This document shows positions 18,265-31,085 of a stretch of 64,000 bases of DNA, in pieces. The stretch's first letter is position 1. The number at the start of each line of letters is the position of its first letter. The translations under genes were made by a program, and so were the position numbers. Under the pieces are notes generated by a model. The model was not told the DNA's origin. It did no database searches and was given only the letters and a program-made list of their open reading frames with translations. The DNA comes from Megalobrama amblycephala (lineage: Eukaryota > Chordata > Actinopteri > Cypriniformes > Xenocyprididae), in NCBI RefSeq assembly GCF_018812025.1, contig NC_063049.1:6361513-6425512 (forward strand). The letters run 5' to 3'.

Positions 18265-20330
18265 CTGTAATTTTTCAATGTCTTCATTTGTCTTTCTTTT
18301 CCCTTTTTTTTTTTTTTTTTAAATATCGCAATAAATATTGTATCGTGGACTTTATATCAAGGTATTATAGTATCGTGAGATTTTGATATTGTTACATCTC
18401 TAATATTCAAACATAAAAATAATGTGGGGGCCATGAAATTGTGAAAATTACCATAAGTGGTGGCTTTTTTACTTTTTTTTTTTTTTTTTTAAATGGTGTG
18501 GGGGTTCTTTAGTGGAAATAAAGCTTTGCTGTTTGATCCTTCTGTCATAGTTAATCTAGTGTGTAAAGTAGTAACCTCTGTGTCTCTGACAAGCAGGGCA
18601 CTTTAAGCTGGTGCAACGCTAGTGTAAATTTGTTTTCATTTTTTGCAAGTTGCAACAGTTCCATGCAACAGAAACACCCAGTGTAGCACAGCCTTCATGA
18701 TTAATTAACTGCGACATTTTGTGGGTGGTCAAGGAATTAATGAGTCACACCAACTACAACTAACACTGTAATAAGCGTATATGTGAACTATAATAAGGCT
18801 AATAGGGTATATGTTGAACTTCACATGACCAAACCGGAAACCTTGTCTCATTGCATCCGCTTGTCAGAGAAAGTGTTAACAGTGCTATGAACTGACGGCA
18901 TAACTATGGACTTTTAAGGTAATCAGTTCACATTGTTATAGGTGTTTTATTCCATTAAATATCTAAACGTTAGTGTGAAGAAGAAAAATTAAAAAAAGCT
19001 TTTAAATATCAATCTGCATATGCAGGGAACATCAGTTATGCTAATCTTTGCTCGCTCCTTTTAAGTTAATTTGAATAAAACAGATAATTTTTTTATGAAG
19101 CAGGTACAAAAGACCTAAACCAGAAGCGATCTGATCGGTTTTACAGAATACAGAAGTTAGATTGTGCATAAACCCTATAGATTTACTGTTGTGTGTAGGA
19201 TTTAGCTCAAAAATATTGCAATAAATAAATGCTTTTGAAGACGAATATTTTGGTCAATTTAGTCAGTTTTTTCATTGAACCAAAGAGAAACATTGAGCAT
19301 AAGGGCAGTCTCCATGCTACACTAATAATAGTAGTAGGGTTTTCTTCTGTGTAACGTTACATATCCTTTAATTTTATTAAAATTTCATTGTCCTTTTCAT
19401 TGTTTGTCTCTTTCTTTCAGTTTTTTCAGCTTGTCTTTCTTATTTAATCCGTTCAAATGTTCAACAACCTTTCATGCTTTTTCATTGATCAATACAGTAA
19501 AATCTAGCATTAACTTACTTAGATTGCATGCATGATTAAACTCTGTTTCACATTTTAAAACATTTGTTTTAACCTTTAGTTTTTTCATAAAATGCATACT
19601 AGCTGCATGTGCCGCTCAGACTACTAAATAACAACATATTAGACTCAAATATAAAGTTCACATAAGTTTACAGGACTTTAGCCATGTTAATGCTCAAATG
19701 ACACTTTTAGAAATAAAAGATCAGATTTTCAAATTAACTCACAAACAGACCGCACTGTACATTGCAATTAAACAGATGTTAAGATATTTGAACAAGTTTC
19801 CCTAAACGTTCATGTTTTTTACCTGAGAATACAGGAAACAAACAAGAGAATCGGGAATCACGTCTGTTCATGCCAGCTGTATCACACGCAATCTTTTCGT
19901 ATCAAAAATAAAAGTCTCTGCTCAGATCGTCCATGTAAAAATGTAAGAGTCCTTTCTCAATGTCCATAGTCTTCATCTTCTTCTTCTTGTGTGATTTGCG
20001 GCAGCTTAGACGCTTCAAAGGCGTATTGCTGCCCTCCTCGGGTCAACTGATGAACTCCATCTTATATATTAAATCCTCTTATAAAGTCCAGTGTGAAGTA
20101 AAAAGTTTATAACAATCCTTGTGGTCTCAAAATCCTTATTTTCAAGAATTAATGTCCATATTCAGAGTGCAAAAGAGAATATATTTATGAATTACTCTAT
20201 AATATTTGTGTACACACTTTCTGTAAGTACCACATCTGTAAGTAACCATCATTAATAAACTATTTAATAAAATGATACAATCATTAATCTAGTATATTCA
20301 ACAAACAAAATATCACAATTGCATTAATAA
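18265..20330. other. AT-rich spacer without recognisable genes
   Basis: T runs at about 18307 and 18472, an 'aatatcgcaataaatattg' block (18322-18340) of a common repeat, and otherwise non-repetitive sequence. No long frame, RNA gene or paired ends were found by eye. Confidence 0.4.
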
Positions 20331-20410
20331 TATTACATTTACATTTAGTCATTTAGCAGATGCTTTTCTCCAAAGTGACTTACAAATGAGAATACTAGAA
20401 GCAATCAAAT
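20331..20410. repeat. Teleost-wide interspersed repeat fragment
   Basis: The block ATTTAGTCATTTAGCAGATG and TCCAAAGTGACTTACAAATG is a segment I recognise as recurring throughout fish genomes, probably a SINE/LINE tail. Its limits are unclear. Confidence 0.55.
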
Positions 20411-20668
20411 CAAGATGAGTACAACAGTAAGTACTGTGTCAATTTAGTTTCATCAGTAAAGTGCTCGTAGCAAGGAATTTATTTTATTTTTTTCTTAATA
20501 CACAAATATTACAAGTTTAATGTTTTAAAACAGATACAATTTTAAATAAAAAATTACAACAGTAAATAAAAAATTGAAGACACTTTTAAAATTGAACTAA
20601 CATCAGGCCCCGCTCCAGCAGATATGAGATGAAAGTTGGGCCAAGTGATATTCCAGGTGGGCCAGGGG

Positions 20669-21620
20669 TATGGGGGTTCGATTCCAGGTTTTTTGGAGTT
20701 GACACCGACTCCCACTATTGGAGTCGATGAAATGAACATCTGTACATCATAAATAAGCCAAGATGGCAGTCCTTAAACACTTAATTTATTTTTCCCCAAC
20801 GCAAAGCCTTAAAATTCCCTCATTAATACAACACACGTTTAGCGAGACTGTCCAAATTAGTCCAATTTAGAGATGACTTGATGAGTAGCTTATCAATGTT
20901 GCTAATTGCCGATACCTAATTTTACAGAGAGAAAAGTCACGAAAAACATATGTGGTCAAATATTATGTCAGGGATTCTTTAATAAATTCATCTCATTATA
21001 ATGGTCGGGGAATGGCGCTAAACACACATGATCATTGTCTTAAAAGTGCTTGGACACGAGAGTTAAGGATACTAAAATTAATACAATACATAAAAAATGC
21101 ATACAATAATGTACACTTATTAATGTGTTTATTGTTGATGTGAGTTTTTTAAAATTATTTTTATGTATGTTTGTTTAATGAACACGGTTAACTATGGAAA
21201 ATCAAATCTATATTTATTGCAATAATATAAGCTACCATCAATAAGCCTACTAACGCTGACACGGAGGTATGTATAATTACAAACTAAACTCACTATGACT
21301 GTTATCTATTTCTAAAGTAAGCTACATAAATGTTTGTGACAAAGTTTCTGCGACAGCTCTCTGACGTGATTCTTCAGTGTCCGAATTCCTCGCTTCATTT
21401 CGTTCACTCCTTGCTTAGTGCACTTAACCATAGACATTATGCACTTAACTGCCATGCATTATGTAGGCTATGGATTCAAGAATCAGTAAACAAGCGAGCG
21501 ATTCCGGACACAGCAACAGAGTCGACACCGAGAGTCGATTCCTGTGCTGGAGTCGACCCCGACTCTGGGGCTATTCAGAGTCGAGAAATCGACTCTTTTG
21601 GAGTCGACTCCCCATCACTA
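20669..21620. mobile_element. Non-autonomous hAT element rich in GAGTCGA motifs
   Basis: A 952-bp element flanked by the 8-bp duplication GCCAGGGG (20661-20668 and 21621-21628), the hAT signature. The right end reads GGAGTCGACTCCCCATCACTA and the left end TATGGGGGTTCGATTCC is its inverted counterpart with a small gap. Subterminal GAGTCGA/TCGACTC motifs recur many times (about 20692-20730 and 21520-21610), as expected for hAT transposase binding sites. No transposase is encoded. Confidence 0.8.
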
Positions 21621-21628
21621 GCCAGGGG

Positions 21629-22322
21629 GATGCTTTTTTTTTAACAGATTTAAGATTTGATTTAAAAAAAAAAGGAGCAGGTATTATAAAATAACTATTT
21701 ATATCACTATAATATTTAAGTTCATGTGTTATTGATTTTTCATGAGCTTAAAGTACAAGCAGTAGAGACACATGATCATTGAAGATACATACAATTTATG
21801 GAGACCTGCAAATGCACCTTGCATGTATTCCTGCAAGAATTTGCAAACAGCAGAACATTCAGCATCAGTAGGATGCTTTTTGGACAGAATTGGTCTGGCA
21901 GTGTTTATTTTTTGCAACCCTACAACCCTTTTGCAAGACTACAGAGAGGTTCAAGAAACTGAATGTCATGAAATTAGACCTGAGAGGGCTTGCATCACGG
22001 TGGTACACTTCGGGCTTAAAGGGTAATTCATCAATGTTACTTGTCATTCATTTGTAATTAATTGTGAAGTTTACTAGCAATTTCCAAGAGAAAACTTTCT
22101 ACACCAATGTGAATGGAGTTTGCACATCACTGTCATTGTTTAACAGGACTTAATTACTTCTGAGTATCTGAAATTTATAACATTAAATTCTTTTTTTCTC
22201 TCTCTCTCTCTCAAGGCTAAGCACAACAAACACAGCAGAACAAACTAAGCTGTCAGTCACACAGACTTGACTTGTGTGATACATCTGCTGTCTTGCATTT
22301 TGGTTTCAGCGGCTCACTAAAG
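21629..22322. other. Spacer; (CT)n near 22198
   Basis: Poly-A/T tracts and a short (CT)8 at 22198-22213. No gene or transposon end is recognised. Confidence 0.35.
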
Positions 22323-23904
22323 CCAGGTTCAGACTACACAATATTTTTGTCGGTTACTATTGTCATTGTGTCAGATTATGAGATTTTTACTCCTAAAAAA
22401 TTCGGGCATGTTTGAAAGCATGTACGGAGGCGCTTCTGTGCTTCTAATGGCACTAACAGAACTCGTTGTGGATGACCGGAAAAAAAATCAAACATGTTAG
22501 TCTTTCTGTCGTGACATAGTGCAGTATTGCAGACGCAGCATCGGTTGTCGTCCACTATGACACAGTACACGAGGCGAAACGATTGAATCTTGCATCCGGA
22601 CACCCATTGTTGTTTATGAATCTCCACGACACCCTACATCAAGCATGTAGGACCTCATTGAACAGGCCCACCAAACAACTATAACTGAACAATAATTTGT
22701 GAAAAATGAACAATGAATTGTCTGGACCCTTTCCTGACTTAATTCTTAAACCCTCAGGCAACAAACACACAACAAACGATGCAACAATTGTTCAATTGTT
22801 TCCCAACTCAATCAGCGTTAAGAGAAGTGATAACATGACTCAAGAAAAGAGAACATCTGTTCTGAGCCTTTTCCGCCCATCAGAAATTAATCAGCGCCTA
22901 TCACGTGGAGTCTTGTTGTCCTGATCACATTAAGTTTCATCGATCCTCTCACAAGACCTTTTGTATCAACAAAATTGAAACAGGAAACAGCCATACAGCG
23001 CAATCCACAGGAACATTAATTAACCGACCTAAAAGCACAATGGATCCACACAGACATCGCATGACTAGTGACCCCTCCGACCCGGTCACTTCTGACGTCA
23101 ACTCTTCAACTATCTTCTATTTCTTACAGACCATGAACCGCACTGTACATTGTGTACACTGTACAACATTCTAAAGGATCCCAAAATCATTGAGACATTT
23201 AAAGGGTTAACTATATTCAGAATAATACACGGTATGATGTGATTACTAACATGTCATATTTGATGCATTATATGTTTGTTTTCCTCTATGCATTATTGAA
23301 ATCATTGTTTTATTAGGTCTGGTTATTAATAAGTGTGTAAGAGATGTGTCATGTTTGAGCTGGAATTAAAGCTCATATTATTCATAATAACACGGTGTGC
23401 ATGAGATGTTGAAATTCTGCATCAGGGAGATATTAGGAAACTTTATAAAGTTATTAATCAAAACAGGCAAAAGTTTCACGAATGTCACATAATGCAATCA
23501 ATGAACAAAGGAGAAACAGTACGGGGCGTGTCTGAGCTCCGTAGCAGCGTCTCATTGGAGAATCGCGTCGGAGGACGTAACCAAAATCTTCTCCTTAAAA
23601 TTATGATGTCCAAACAGCTCATTGCTGATGGTTTTACCCAACAGTTGTGGCTTGTTGTTTCACCAAATGGCCCGTTACGGTCTAAACAAGTCATCCAGAA
23701 CTCTGAAACACTCACTTGAAGCTTCATGACCAAAATCTCCAAAGCCAAGAGCCGCTCAAGCAGCAGACTCTCAGAAGAGCTTCCAGCGTGTCCTCTCGAA
23801 GCTCCCATGCTCGCAACCAACCAATCACCAGGACGACCGGGGCTTCCCTAAAAGACATCACCTCAAAGACAGCCAATCCAAGCCAGGATTCCCCTTTCAG
23901 ATAA

Positions 23905-24208
23905 AAAGGTGCGTTCACACGGCCTCGTAATTCCTGTAGTTACGAGATTCTAACTAAAAAGTGTTCACGTCCTCGTAGAGATTGCAGTTACAGCTTGTAA
24001 GCTGGGAGTTTTCTGAAAGCTCCCAGATTGTACCACTTGGCCGCTGTACCACCTGACCACTGTAGATTCATTTAGGTGTTGATAGTGGTGCCATGGAAAC
24101 GCATAATTCCCAGTCCAAGGACCAAAAGGACGTGAACAGCTCTGAATATAACGTCACGTGTTGTCATTTCAAGATTCCGGTAAATACAAGGTGGCGTGAA
24201 CGCAGCAT
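23905..24208. mobile_element. MITE with GTGCGTTCAC ends
   Basis: About 300 bp bounded by AAAGGTGCGTTCACACGG on the left and GTGGCGTGAACGCAGCA on the right, which are imperfect inverted repeats. It is nested in the LTR-type insertion. There is no coding content. Confidence 0.5.
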
Positions 24209-25962
24209 AATACAAGCCACGGAACAACCCGATTATTTCAGCTGTCAAAACGAACGCCGGTACCAGCAAAATTCTCTCTCTTGCTGGAAACTGGTGAAAA
24301 TCTTCTAAGTAGGCAAAATCAAGTCAGCTCTGCTTTTGTGATTTTCTTGTTGTGCGATCTTAGACTGTACTAGTACTGAAGTTAGGACTTTCTTCATAAC
24401 TCACTCTATCAACTGTGAATGTGTGTGTGCGCGCTGTAGCAAATTAGCTCAAAATATTTATATTTATTTATTTATTTATTATTTATGAATAATCAATCAT
24501 AACTAGTTATAATTAATTATAAATATTTGGATCAGTTAATAAAATTAACTTAATGTAATAAAATTTATATTACACTCAATTAACCTGTTGTCCAATGAAC
24601 ACACAGTGTTTTAATTGTTTATTAATTCTAAGAAATGTTCATTTCCAGGTTATGGGAAATAACAATCTTATTTTACAGTACTACTCAGAGCATGTAGTCA
24701 GGATCTGCATGAATAGGGACTCCAGTATATGAGCATGAAACACAGATAAGTTGATGTGTGACATGAACAAGACTTTATTAACTAGACTAAACACTTAACT
24801 ACTCTAACATTCACACACAATCATGCATACAGTTTACCGAGAGAAAGAGAGAGCTGAAACAGAGTACAGGAAAGAAATAAATTACAGCATTGTCTGAAAT
24901 TTTGCAGATCAGCAGCCTTGAGCAAACCATCAGTTTAGTTCTAACATGCCCTTCTTTAAAAGGGGTAAGAATACTCAATGTATCAGATAATGAGACTGAG
25001 TTTGATACTTGCCTGTCTCGCCCATTTAAATTAAAACTGTCCTGATGCAATTTGTGGAGGCTCCTGTTGAATCTTTGCTGATATTGTCTTGATGAAAGAG
25101 AACCAGTTGGATTCAGAGGATCTTTGGTGAATAGAGGGTCTAGGCCAAAGCCTGGCACAAGCTTGGGGGCTCCTTAGAAGCTTCTAATAGGCCTACAGCA
25201 TCATCTTGACATCAGCATTTGTCAGTAAAAGAGAAGAGAAGAAAGAGAAGAAAGAGAAAGAGACTGTGATCTTGTGATCAGTAATTTTAAAGGGTGAAGA
25301 TGTCACACCCTCTTGAGGTGTTTGAGCCAATAAGGAGTTGTCCCCTCGGAGGGAACTTTATGAGTCTTTGTGCCTTTGGCAGGATATTAGCATAAGACAC
25401 TGGATTGGATGAATGAGAGAAGAACCTTCTAGATTCTTATAATACTAATGTGTCACAGAGTTAGTAACATGTAACATAAATTACCAAATAGGAAACAAAA
25501 GTTGGAGTCTGTAGATACCAAACATGCTACCCATGTGATTTCAGTTAACTATACATTTGCAACTCTGAAACATTAATACCAAAATAGTTCAAAAGAGAGA
25601 ATTAATACATAGAATAAAGCCTATAAAAGGAAAGTCATGAGATGGGAAAATTGGATACATGTTTATACATATCTCAAGTGGTTATATATAGAATATATAG
25701 GATTAAGAGGGTTTGTTTGTCCTTCTTAGAAAGAATGAAGTCAGAGTCACTAGTCTCTGCAAAATTCTTTCAGATCGTAAAAGTTCTTATCAGTTTTCCT
25801 GTGTCCTGTAACAGGACACCTAGTTCTGCTTGTGTGTTAGATACGTTTGGGATGCTAGTTGCAGTTTTAGGGGGATGGGTTCCCAGAACTTTGATAGAGT
25901 GAGTTTCTGGATAATTCATTAAACATAATGAATAATTGTGTGTCTGATTGGTCCAGACGCTA

Positions 25963-25964
<2 letters not shown>

Positions 25965-26017
<53 letters not shown>
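25965..26017. repeat. (GT)n microsatellite
   Basis: About 26 uninterrupted GT units; reading frames through it on either strand are artefacts. Confidence 0.95.
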
Positions 26018-26018
<1 letters not shown>

Positions 26019-27107
26019 ATATAGCCTTAGTTTCCTGTAATCATAGAAGTAGTTCAATAAAGTCTTGTTTGATTTTTCAGGCATACAAGTGTCTTGTGCT
26101 GTGTTGGGGATAAACAGTTTATGACCCTTGAAACCAGATATGTTGAATAAAGACCCGGAGTCAAAGTTTTAAAAAAAAATAATAAATTGAAGAAAAATTT
26201 AATGAAGAATAGTTTGCAGTTTCATCAGCAGAAGCCAGCTTCAAGTCTCACAAGGAGTTCGTAGGCCGCCCTGTGTACATTTACATTTCCACAATAATTA
26301 TACTCTAACAGAGTCAACTAACTACGTCATTACTTCAGGTTGGATGATTCTGATTTGCTAAGAAAAATAGACAGATATGGTAATTTTCCACACGTGGACA
26401 GATAGTAAGAAGCATATCTCCCTTCGTCACGATGTTAATGAGGGGACCCTGGATTAAGGTACTGGATGTTCTTTTGGGGTCATGGCATGGCGCCTGCTGG
26501 TCTCAAGCAGAGAACCAGTTGTCCAGTACAAAGGGACACTTAGCGCACATACACGGATACACATGATTCACAGCTTCTTCAAGGCTGAAGTTGATCTGAG
26601 CTCTGCTCTGAGCAGGAAACTTTCCCAAAACATACTGATAACATGTTCTTTTCTCTCAGTGAGAGGTACAGAGGAAAATAGATCCTTTAACATACATTGT
26701 AGAAGTTATTCAAATAATTTAACAGAAATATAAATGTTGATTAATAACTTAAAAGATATATATTGAAGCGGCAGTGGATTCCAGAATCCATCCCTTCAGT
26801 TGTGTTTATCAAATTACTGCCTTAAACTGAAAGATTCTGGCTACTTTTGCTCATATAATCATAATAAAATATTATTACCGTTGGCCACGGGATAATATTT
26901 TATCCAGAATTGGTAAAATACTTTAACCTCAATTTTTTGCTGGACGAATAATTGATGAAGTGTTAAATATTAATTCCAAATCATTTACAGTTGATTTGGT
27001 TCATATTCACTGTAATTTAATTACCCCTTTAGTTATAAATAATTGAATTGAATGCTTACAAGCAGATTGTGCCAAAATCGTGCTAAAATTGTGTAGTCTG
27101 AACGGGG

Positions 27108-27734
27108 CATATTTTGATGTTTCCCCATTCAAAAAAATAGAAGCAGCTCTTGCATACCTGAGAGGTGTTTCAAAGATGGCCGTCAAGTGACTTGTCTTAA
27201 AGGGACTTTGGCAGTACCAACAGAGGAGCAATAGGCCCTTTTCACAATGACGTCATATAAGTTCCGCCTTCCCGCAAAGCAGTGCATGTTTACTTACGCT
27301 TTGCCTTACGCGAGCTGGATACTTTAGTAAAAGGTAGGAAACATGCTAAATAACAGCACGAAACAGTAAAGGTAAAGTTTAAAAAATTAATGTTTTATTA
27401 AAGGCTATATTGATTCTTTTGATAATGTTAATGATCATTTCCAGTTTACAGTTCTTTAACGTGTAACAGCATTGGAGGGAAAAGTAGGCTAGCTAATGTT
27501 AGCAACAACAAGACAAATATGCATGTCTCTCAGCCTGTGCTACCACAAGTTTACTAACAAGTGTTAACTCTTTATATTAATGTATAATTGCTCACCTATT
27601 CCAGCACTGTTATGTTATGTAACTGCCTCTTATTCAAAGCTAAATGTCAAACAATTTCCATATGCTGATGTGATTCATCATTCATCATCCTTTCTTCCTG
27701 TGTCCATCTTTCAAAAGTTTCCCATCTAACAAGC
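27108..27734. other. Upstream region of the THAP relic
   Basis: Contains TAGGCCCTTTTCACAATGAC near 27233, a plausible terminal or promoter segment of the following element, but I could not pair it with a right end. No coding signal is present before ATG 27735. Confidence 0.3.
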
Positions 27735-28000
27735 ATGGCCCAGTCTTCCTGTAGATTCCATTGTAGTGTTCCCTGTTGTTCAAACAACAAGTTTCCCCAA
27801 CTTTCCAGTGGATGCAGAAATACGTGCCAGTTGGGTTAGGGCGATCAGAAGAGATGAGGGACCTAGTTTTAAAATACTTTGTGGGAGCACCTACGTATAT
27901 AGCCAGCACTTTGCCCCAGAGGATACATACAAATCAGCCAGTGGACGAACCAGGATAAAAAAGGGAGCAGTGCCATATAGATTCCCCTGGAATGAATGGG
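27735..28000 (+). pseudogene. THAP zinc-finger exon of an ISL2EU-like transposase
   Basis: ATG at 27735 reads MAQSSCRFHCSVPCCSNN, then a frameshift near 27790, and the second frame gives FPVDAEIRASWVRAIRRD, YVYSQHFAPEDTY and GAVPYRFPW. This is the THAP pattern: N-terminal Cys pair, Trp, late C..H and a terminal AVPxxF box. The late Cys of the C2CH set is Tyr here (TAT at 27898-27900), so the zinc site is broken. The exon ends GAATGGG/GTAAAG. THAP fingers bind transposon ends in P, Kolobok and ISL2EU elements; the following DDE domain points to ISL2EU. Confidence 0.75.
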
Positions 28001-28529
28001 GTAAAGGTAGGACAGTTTTAAGTCTGGTAGTACATTAAAATTAACAATAAATCATAATTTATTACATTATAAAATTGTTGTGCTTTACAGTTAGTTATGC
28101 TTTTTTGAAGTACATGAAGAAAAAAAACAAATATAATGAGGTTGAGTATTGAGCCTGTTTTACATTGTTTTTAAACAGCTTATTAGTCCATATAAAAAAA
28201 GGATAATGAATCATCCTCTTGCCATTAAATTTGCCATTTGTTATAATATAACATATAGATGTAAAAGTTTTTGATCCTTATACAAATTTCAAGTATTACA
28301 GGAAGCTCAATTACTCTGAATAATACCACAAGATATGATAATGATTTGGATGATTGAGAACAACAACAGATATTACATTGTAAACTTAATGTAGTCTCTT
28401 CATTTCATAAAAACTAGTATAAAAATAAAAATAACTGTCAAAATAACTGTCAAGCTCACTAACAAACAAATCTAATAATGAAGACTGAGTAAATGAATGA
28501 ATGATACACAGTAAGGTGTATGCTTTTAC

Positions 28530-29528
28530 GGTAAACTGGATGGTGCTGCACAGAGAATCCGAGAGTTGGAGCTTCAGGTTTTGTCACTAGAGCTTGAAAT
28601 CCAGCAGCTGACAGTTAAGCAGCAGCAGCCTCTGATTTTCAAGTTCTGTGTCACAGATGAGGACTTTCGTTACTACACTAGGTTCAGCTCAAAGGAGGTT
28701 TTCACTGTGTTTTAAGAGTCAGTTTACCCCTCTGCTTCAAGGCTTTTGTACTTGTCCAAGGCACAGCGGACAGCACAAGAGACACCTAGCCCTCAGCGAA
28801 AACTTTTGCTTTTTGATTAACTATTGATGTTTCTCTGTTGTGTTGCAGCCGGGCTTCAGAAGAAAACATTGTCGTCCATCTTCGAGGTCAGCTTGTCTAC
28901 AGTTAGCCGCATCATCTTAACGTAGACAAGCTACCTTTACCAGATTCTTGGCTCGCTAGCGTTGTGGATGACAAGAGAGCAAGTGCAGGCCACAATGCCT
29001 GACAAGTTCAAGCTCTACTGCCCTCAGGTAAGAGTGATAATAGACTGCACCGAGATCCATTGTGAAACAGCATCGTCTCTCTTACTACAGTCAGAAACTT
29101 TTTCCAACTATAAAATTGGCATTGCCCCATGTGGGGTTATTACATTTGTATCCAAATTGTACACAGTCTCCATCTCAGATATAGAAATAACTCGACAGTC
29201 ACAGATCTTACAGTTACTTCAACCAGGAGATGGAGTAATGGCTAACAAGGGGTTCCAAATTGAGAAGATGCTGTCAGAGGTGGGGGCAACACTAATCATC
29301 CCTCCACTGAAGAAATCTAACCAGCTTAGCAAGGAGGATATCCAGAAGACCCAGACCCGTCTAAGAATTTTAGTTGAGAAGGCCACACGCAGGGTAAAGG
29401 AGTACCATATTTGGGATGGACTTGTTCCTTTTTCTATGGTAGGTTCAGTCAGTCAGCTTTGGGCCATCTGTTGCATATTGTCTAACTATCAGGGACCTCT
29501 TGATATCAAAGGGGACAAACCCATCTGA
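28530..29528 (+). pseudogene. DDE (DDE_Tnp_4/ISL2EU-like) transposase relic
   Basis: Starts with a coiled-coil-like stretch (AAQRIRELELQVLSLELEIQ) and VTDEDFRYYTRFSSKEVF, then stops at about 28713 and 28919 and a helix-turn-helix (LSSIFEVSLSTVSRIIL). From 28962 the frame is open for 188 codons: VIIDCTEIHCETAS (first Asp), YKIGIAPCGVITFVSKLY, PGDGVMANKGFQIEKML, and LRILVEKATRRVKEYH (Glu). Where these enzymes normally have the second Asp (A-D-R/K-GF), Asn is encoded at 29244-29246. Together with the THAP exon it forms one dead element, ending DKPI just before a TTAA-flanked insertion. Confidence 0.8.
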
Positions 29529-31085
29529 AGTGTTTCCTTTGTTAAAGGGTTAGTTCACCCGAAAATAATGTCATTAATTACTCACCCTCGTGTCGTTCCA
29601 CACCCGTAAGACCTTCGTTCATCTTCAGAACACAAATTAAGATATTTTTGATGAAATCCGATGGCTCAGTGAGGCCTCCATTGACAGCAAGATAATTAAC
29701 ACTTTCAGATGCCCAGAAAGCTACTAAAGATGTATTTAAAACAGTTCATGTGACTACAGTGGTTCAACCTTAATGTTATGAAGCGACAAGAATACTTTTT
29801 GTGTGCCAAAAAAAACAAAATAACGACTTTATTCAACAATATCTAGTGATGGGCGATTTCAAACCACTGCTTCGAATCTTTTGTTTCGAATGGCACTGTC
29901 TTGAAGCCCATGGTACTGTAGTGAGCACTTTGAAACAATAATGCCACAGTGCTTTCCCAGCGGAGCAGGTACATGACATGCAATTCATTACCACAGGAAC
30001 CTCTTTAGCATGAAATGTAACCTGATAATAGAAACATGAAATAAGTTTTTGCTGCACAACAATTTTACATTTCATTGTTGTAACTGAACAAACTTAAGGA
30101 TTAAAGTATGCATATAAGCTTTGAACACCAGCATTATTTTGATTTATCACACATAATATTTCTGTCTTTATTTTCCTCAAACAACCCTGCTCTTTTTTAA
30201 ATGTAAAGTTATTTTTGGAGTTTGGAGCTACAAAATCATTGACATCAGGCTGAGAAACACACTGAACCACAATGGAACTTTGTGGGATACTGCAAAGTCA
30301 CTGCAACCGCAGCAGAACATGAACATCAGAAAAACCTGAAGGTGATGAGCCTCCTCATTTTTCCTCATGGACCTGTGACAACGTCCTCTCACTATCACCT
30401 CGTCGACAACTACATTCGAAACTATTCTAACGCTTGGTATTTTAACGTGACATACTATAACAAGAAAATCTATGGCAAAAGCTCTTTTCAGGCACTGCTT
30501 TCTATCCTTGTGATTATTTTCTTTTGTCCATTTGCATTCAGCTGTAATAGTATGAAAAAGAACAACATATACTGCACATTTGTGGTCTGTTCTCCTGATA
30601 TAATTTACGATATCCCATTAATAATTCACTGGAATGCACGAAGAATCTCTCGTTTTTCTCCTCAAAGACTCACGTCTCTTTCCAGGTTTGTTTTCACAGG
30701 TAAATACAATTTATTATCTGTCACAATGATGGAAATCACTGAAATAGTATCATGCAATGATGAAATTAATGAACATTTTTGATTAAGACAACGACATACA
30801 TAATACAGATATATATCACTATAGTTATGTTTAACCCGTCCGTTATTGCTGTGGAAAGAATTATACTTTTTCATGGTCTGTTGAAAGTACCTTGTTGATG
30901 CTTTTACACTTTAAATGTCCTTTTAATGTTCATTGGTTGAAGGGTGAGTAGAATAATGTCATCTCATTGTACCCATTTTAAAAAAAAAAAAAAACGTATT
31001 ATTGCCTTCATAGAGACTGTTTACAGCTTAGCGGAAGTTACACCCATAATTCACACAAAGCGTCATGGGGCGTAGGAATAAGGTG

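Larger units (their letters stand above)
22648..27060. mobile_element. LTR-type insertion inside the MITE, 4-bp target duplication
   Basis: A 4413-bp block starts TGTAGGACC and ends GCTTACA, flanked on both sides by AGCA (22644-22647 and 27061-27064). TG...CA ends and a 4-bp duplication fit an LTR or endogenous retrovirus-related insertion. The shared TGTAGG start and the TTGGCCACGGGATAATATTT block near 26881 tie it to the element at 233-1697. I found no gag, pol or env motifs and no internal copy of the ends, so it is either an unusually long solo LTR or a large composite element. A further MITE and a (GT)n array lie inside. Confidence 0.5.
22323..27107. mobile_element. Small MITE with GTTCAGACTACACAAT ends, split by an LTR-like insertion
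   Basis: The left end GCCAGGTTCAGACTACACAAT (22323 onward) and the right end ATTGTGTAGTCTGAACGGGGC (to 27107) form inverted repeats sharing GTTCAGACTACACAAT. Subtracting the 22648-27060 insertion and one target copy leaves a MITE of about 370 bp, a normal size. The ends resemble Harbinger- or hAT-derived MITEs of cyprinids. The target duplication is unclear. Confidence 0.65.

Noticed and set aside
20673..20683. Perfect tRNA B-box consensus GGTTCGATTCC
   Set aside because: It is the mutated inverted terminal repeat of the hAT element at 20669-21620; no A box, cloverleaf or tail accompanies it.
25770..26113. Open frames through the GT array on both strands
   Set aside because: Translations are poly-VC and poly-TH, artefacts of the microsatellite.
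30282..30782. 166-codon open frame inside the TTAA element
   Set aside because: Low-complexity aromatic/Ile-rich translation without a motif; AT-rich DNA can produce such a frame by chance, and no splice or homology context supports it.
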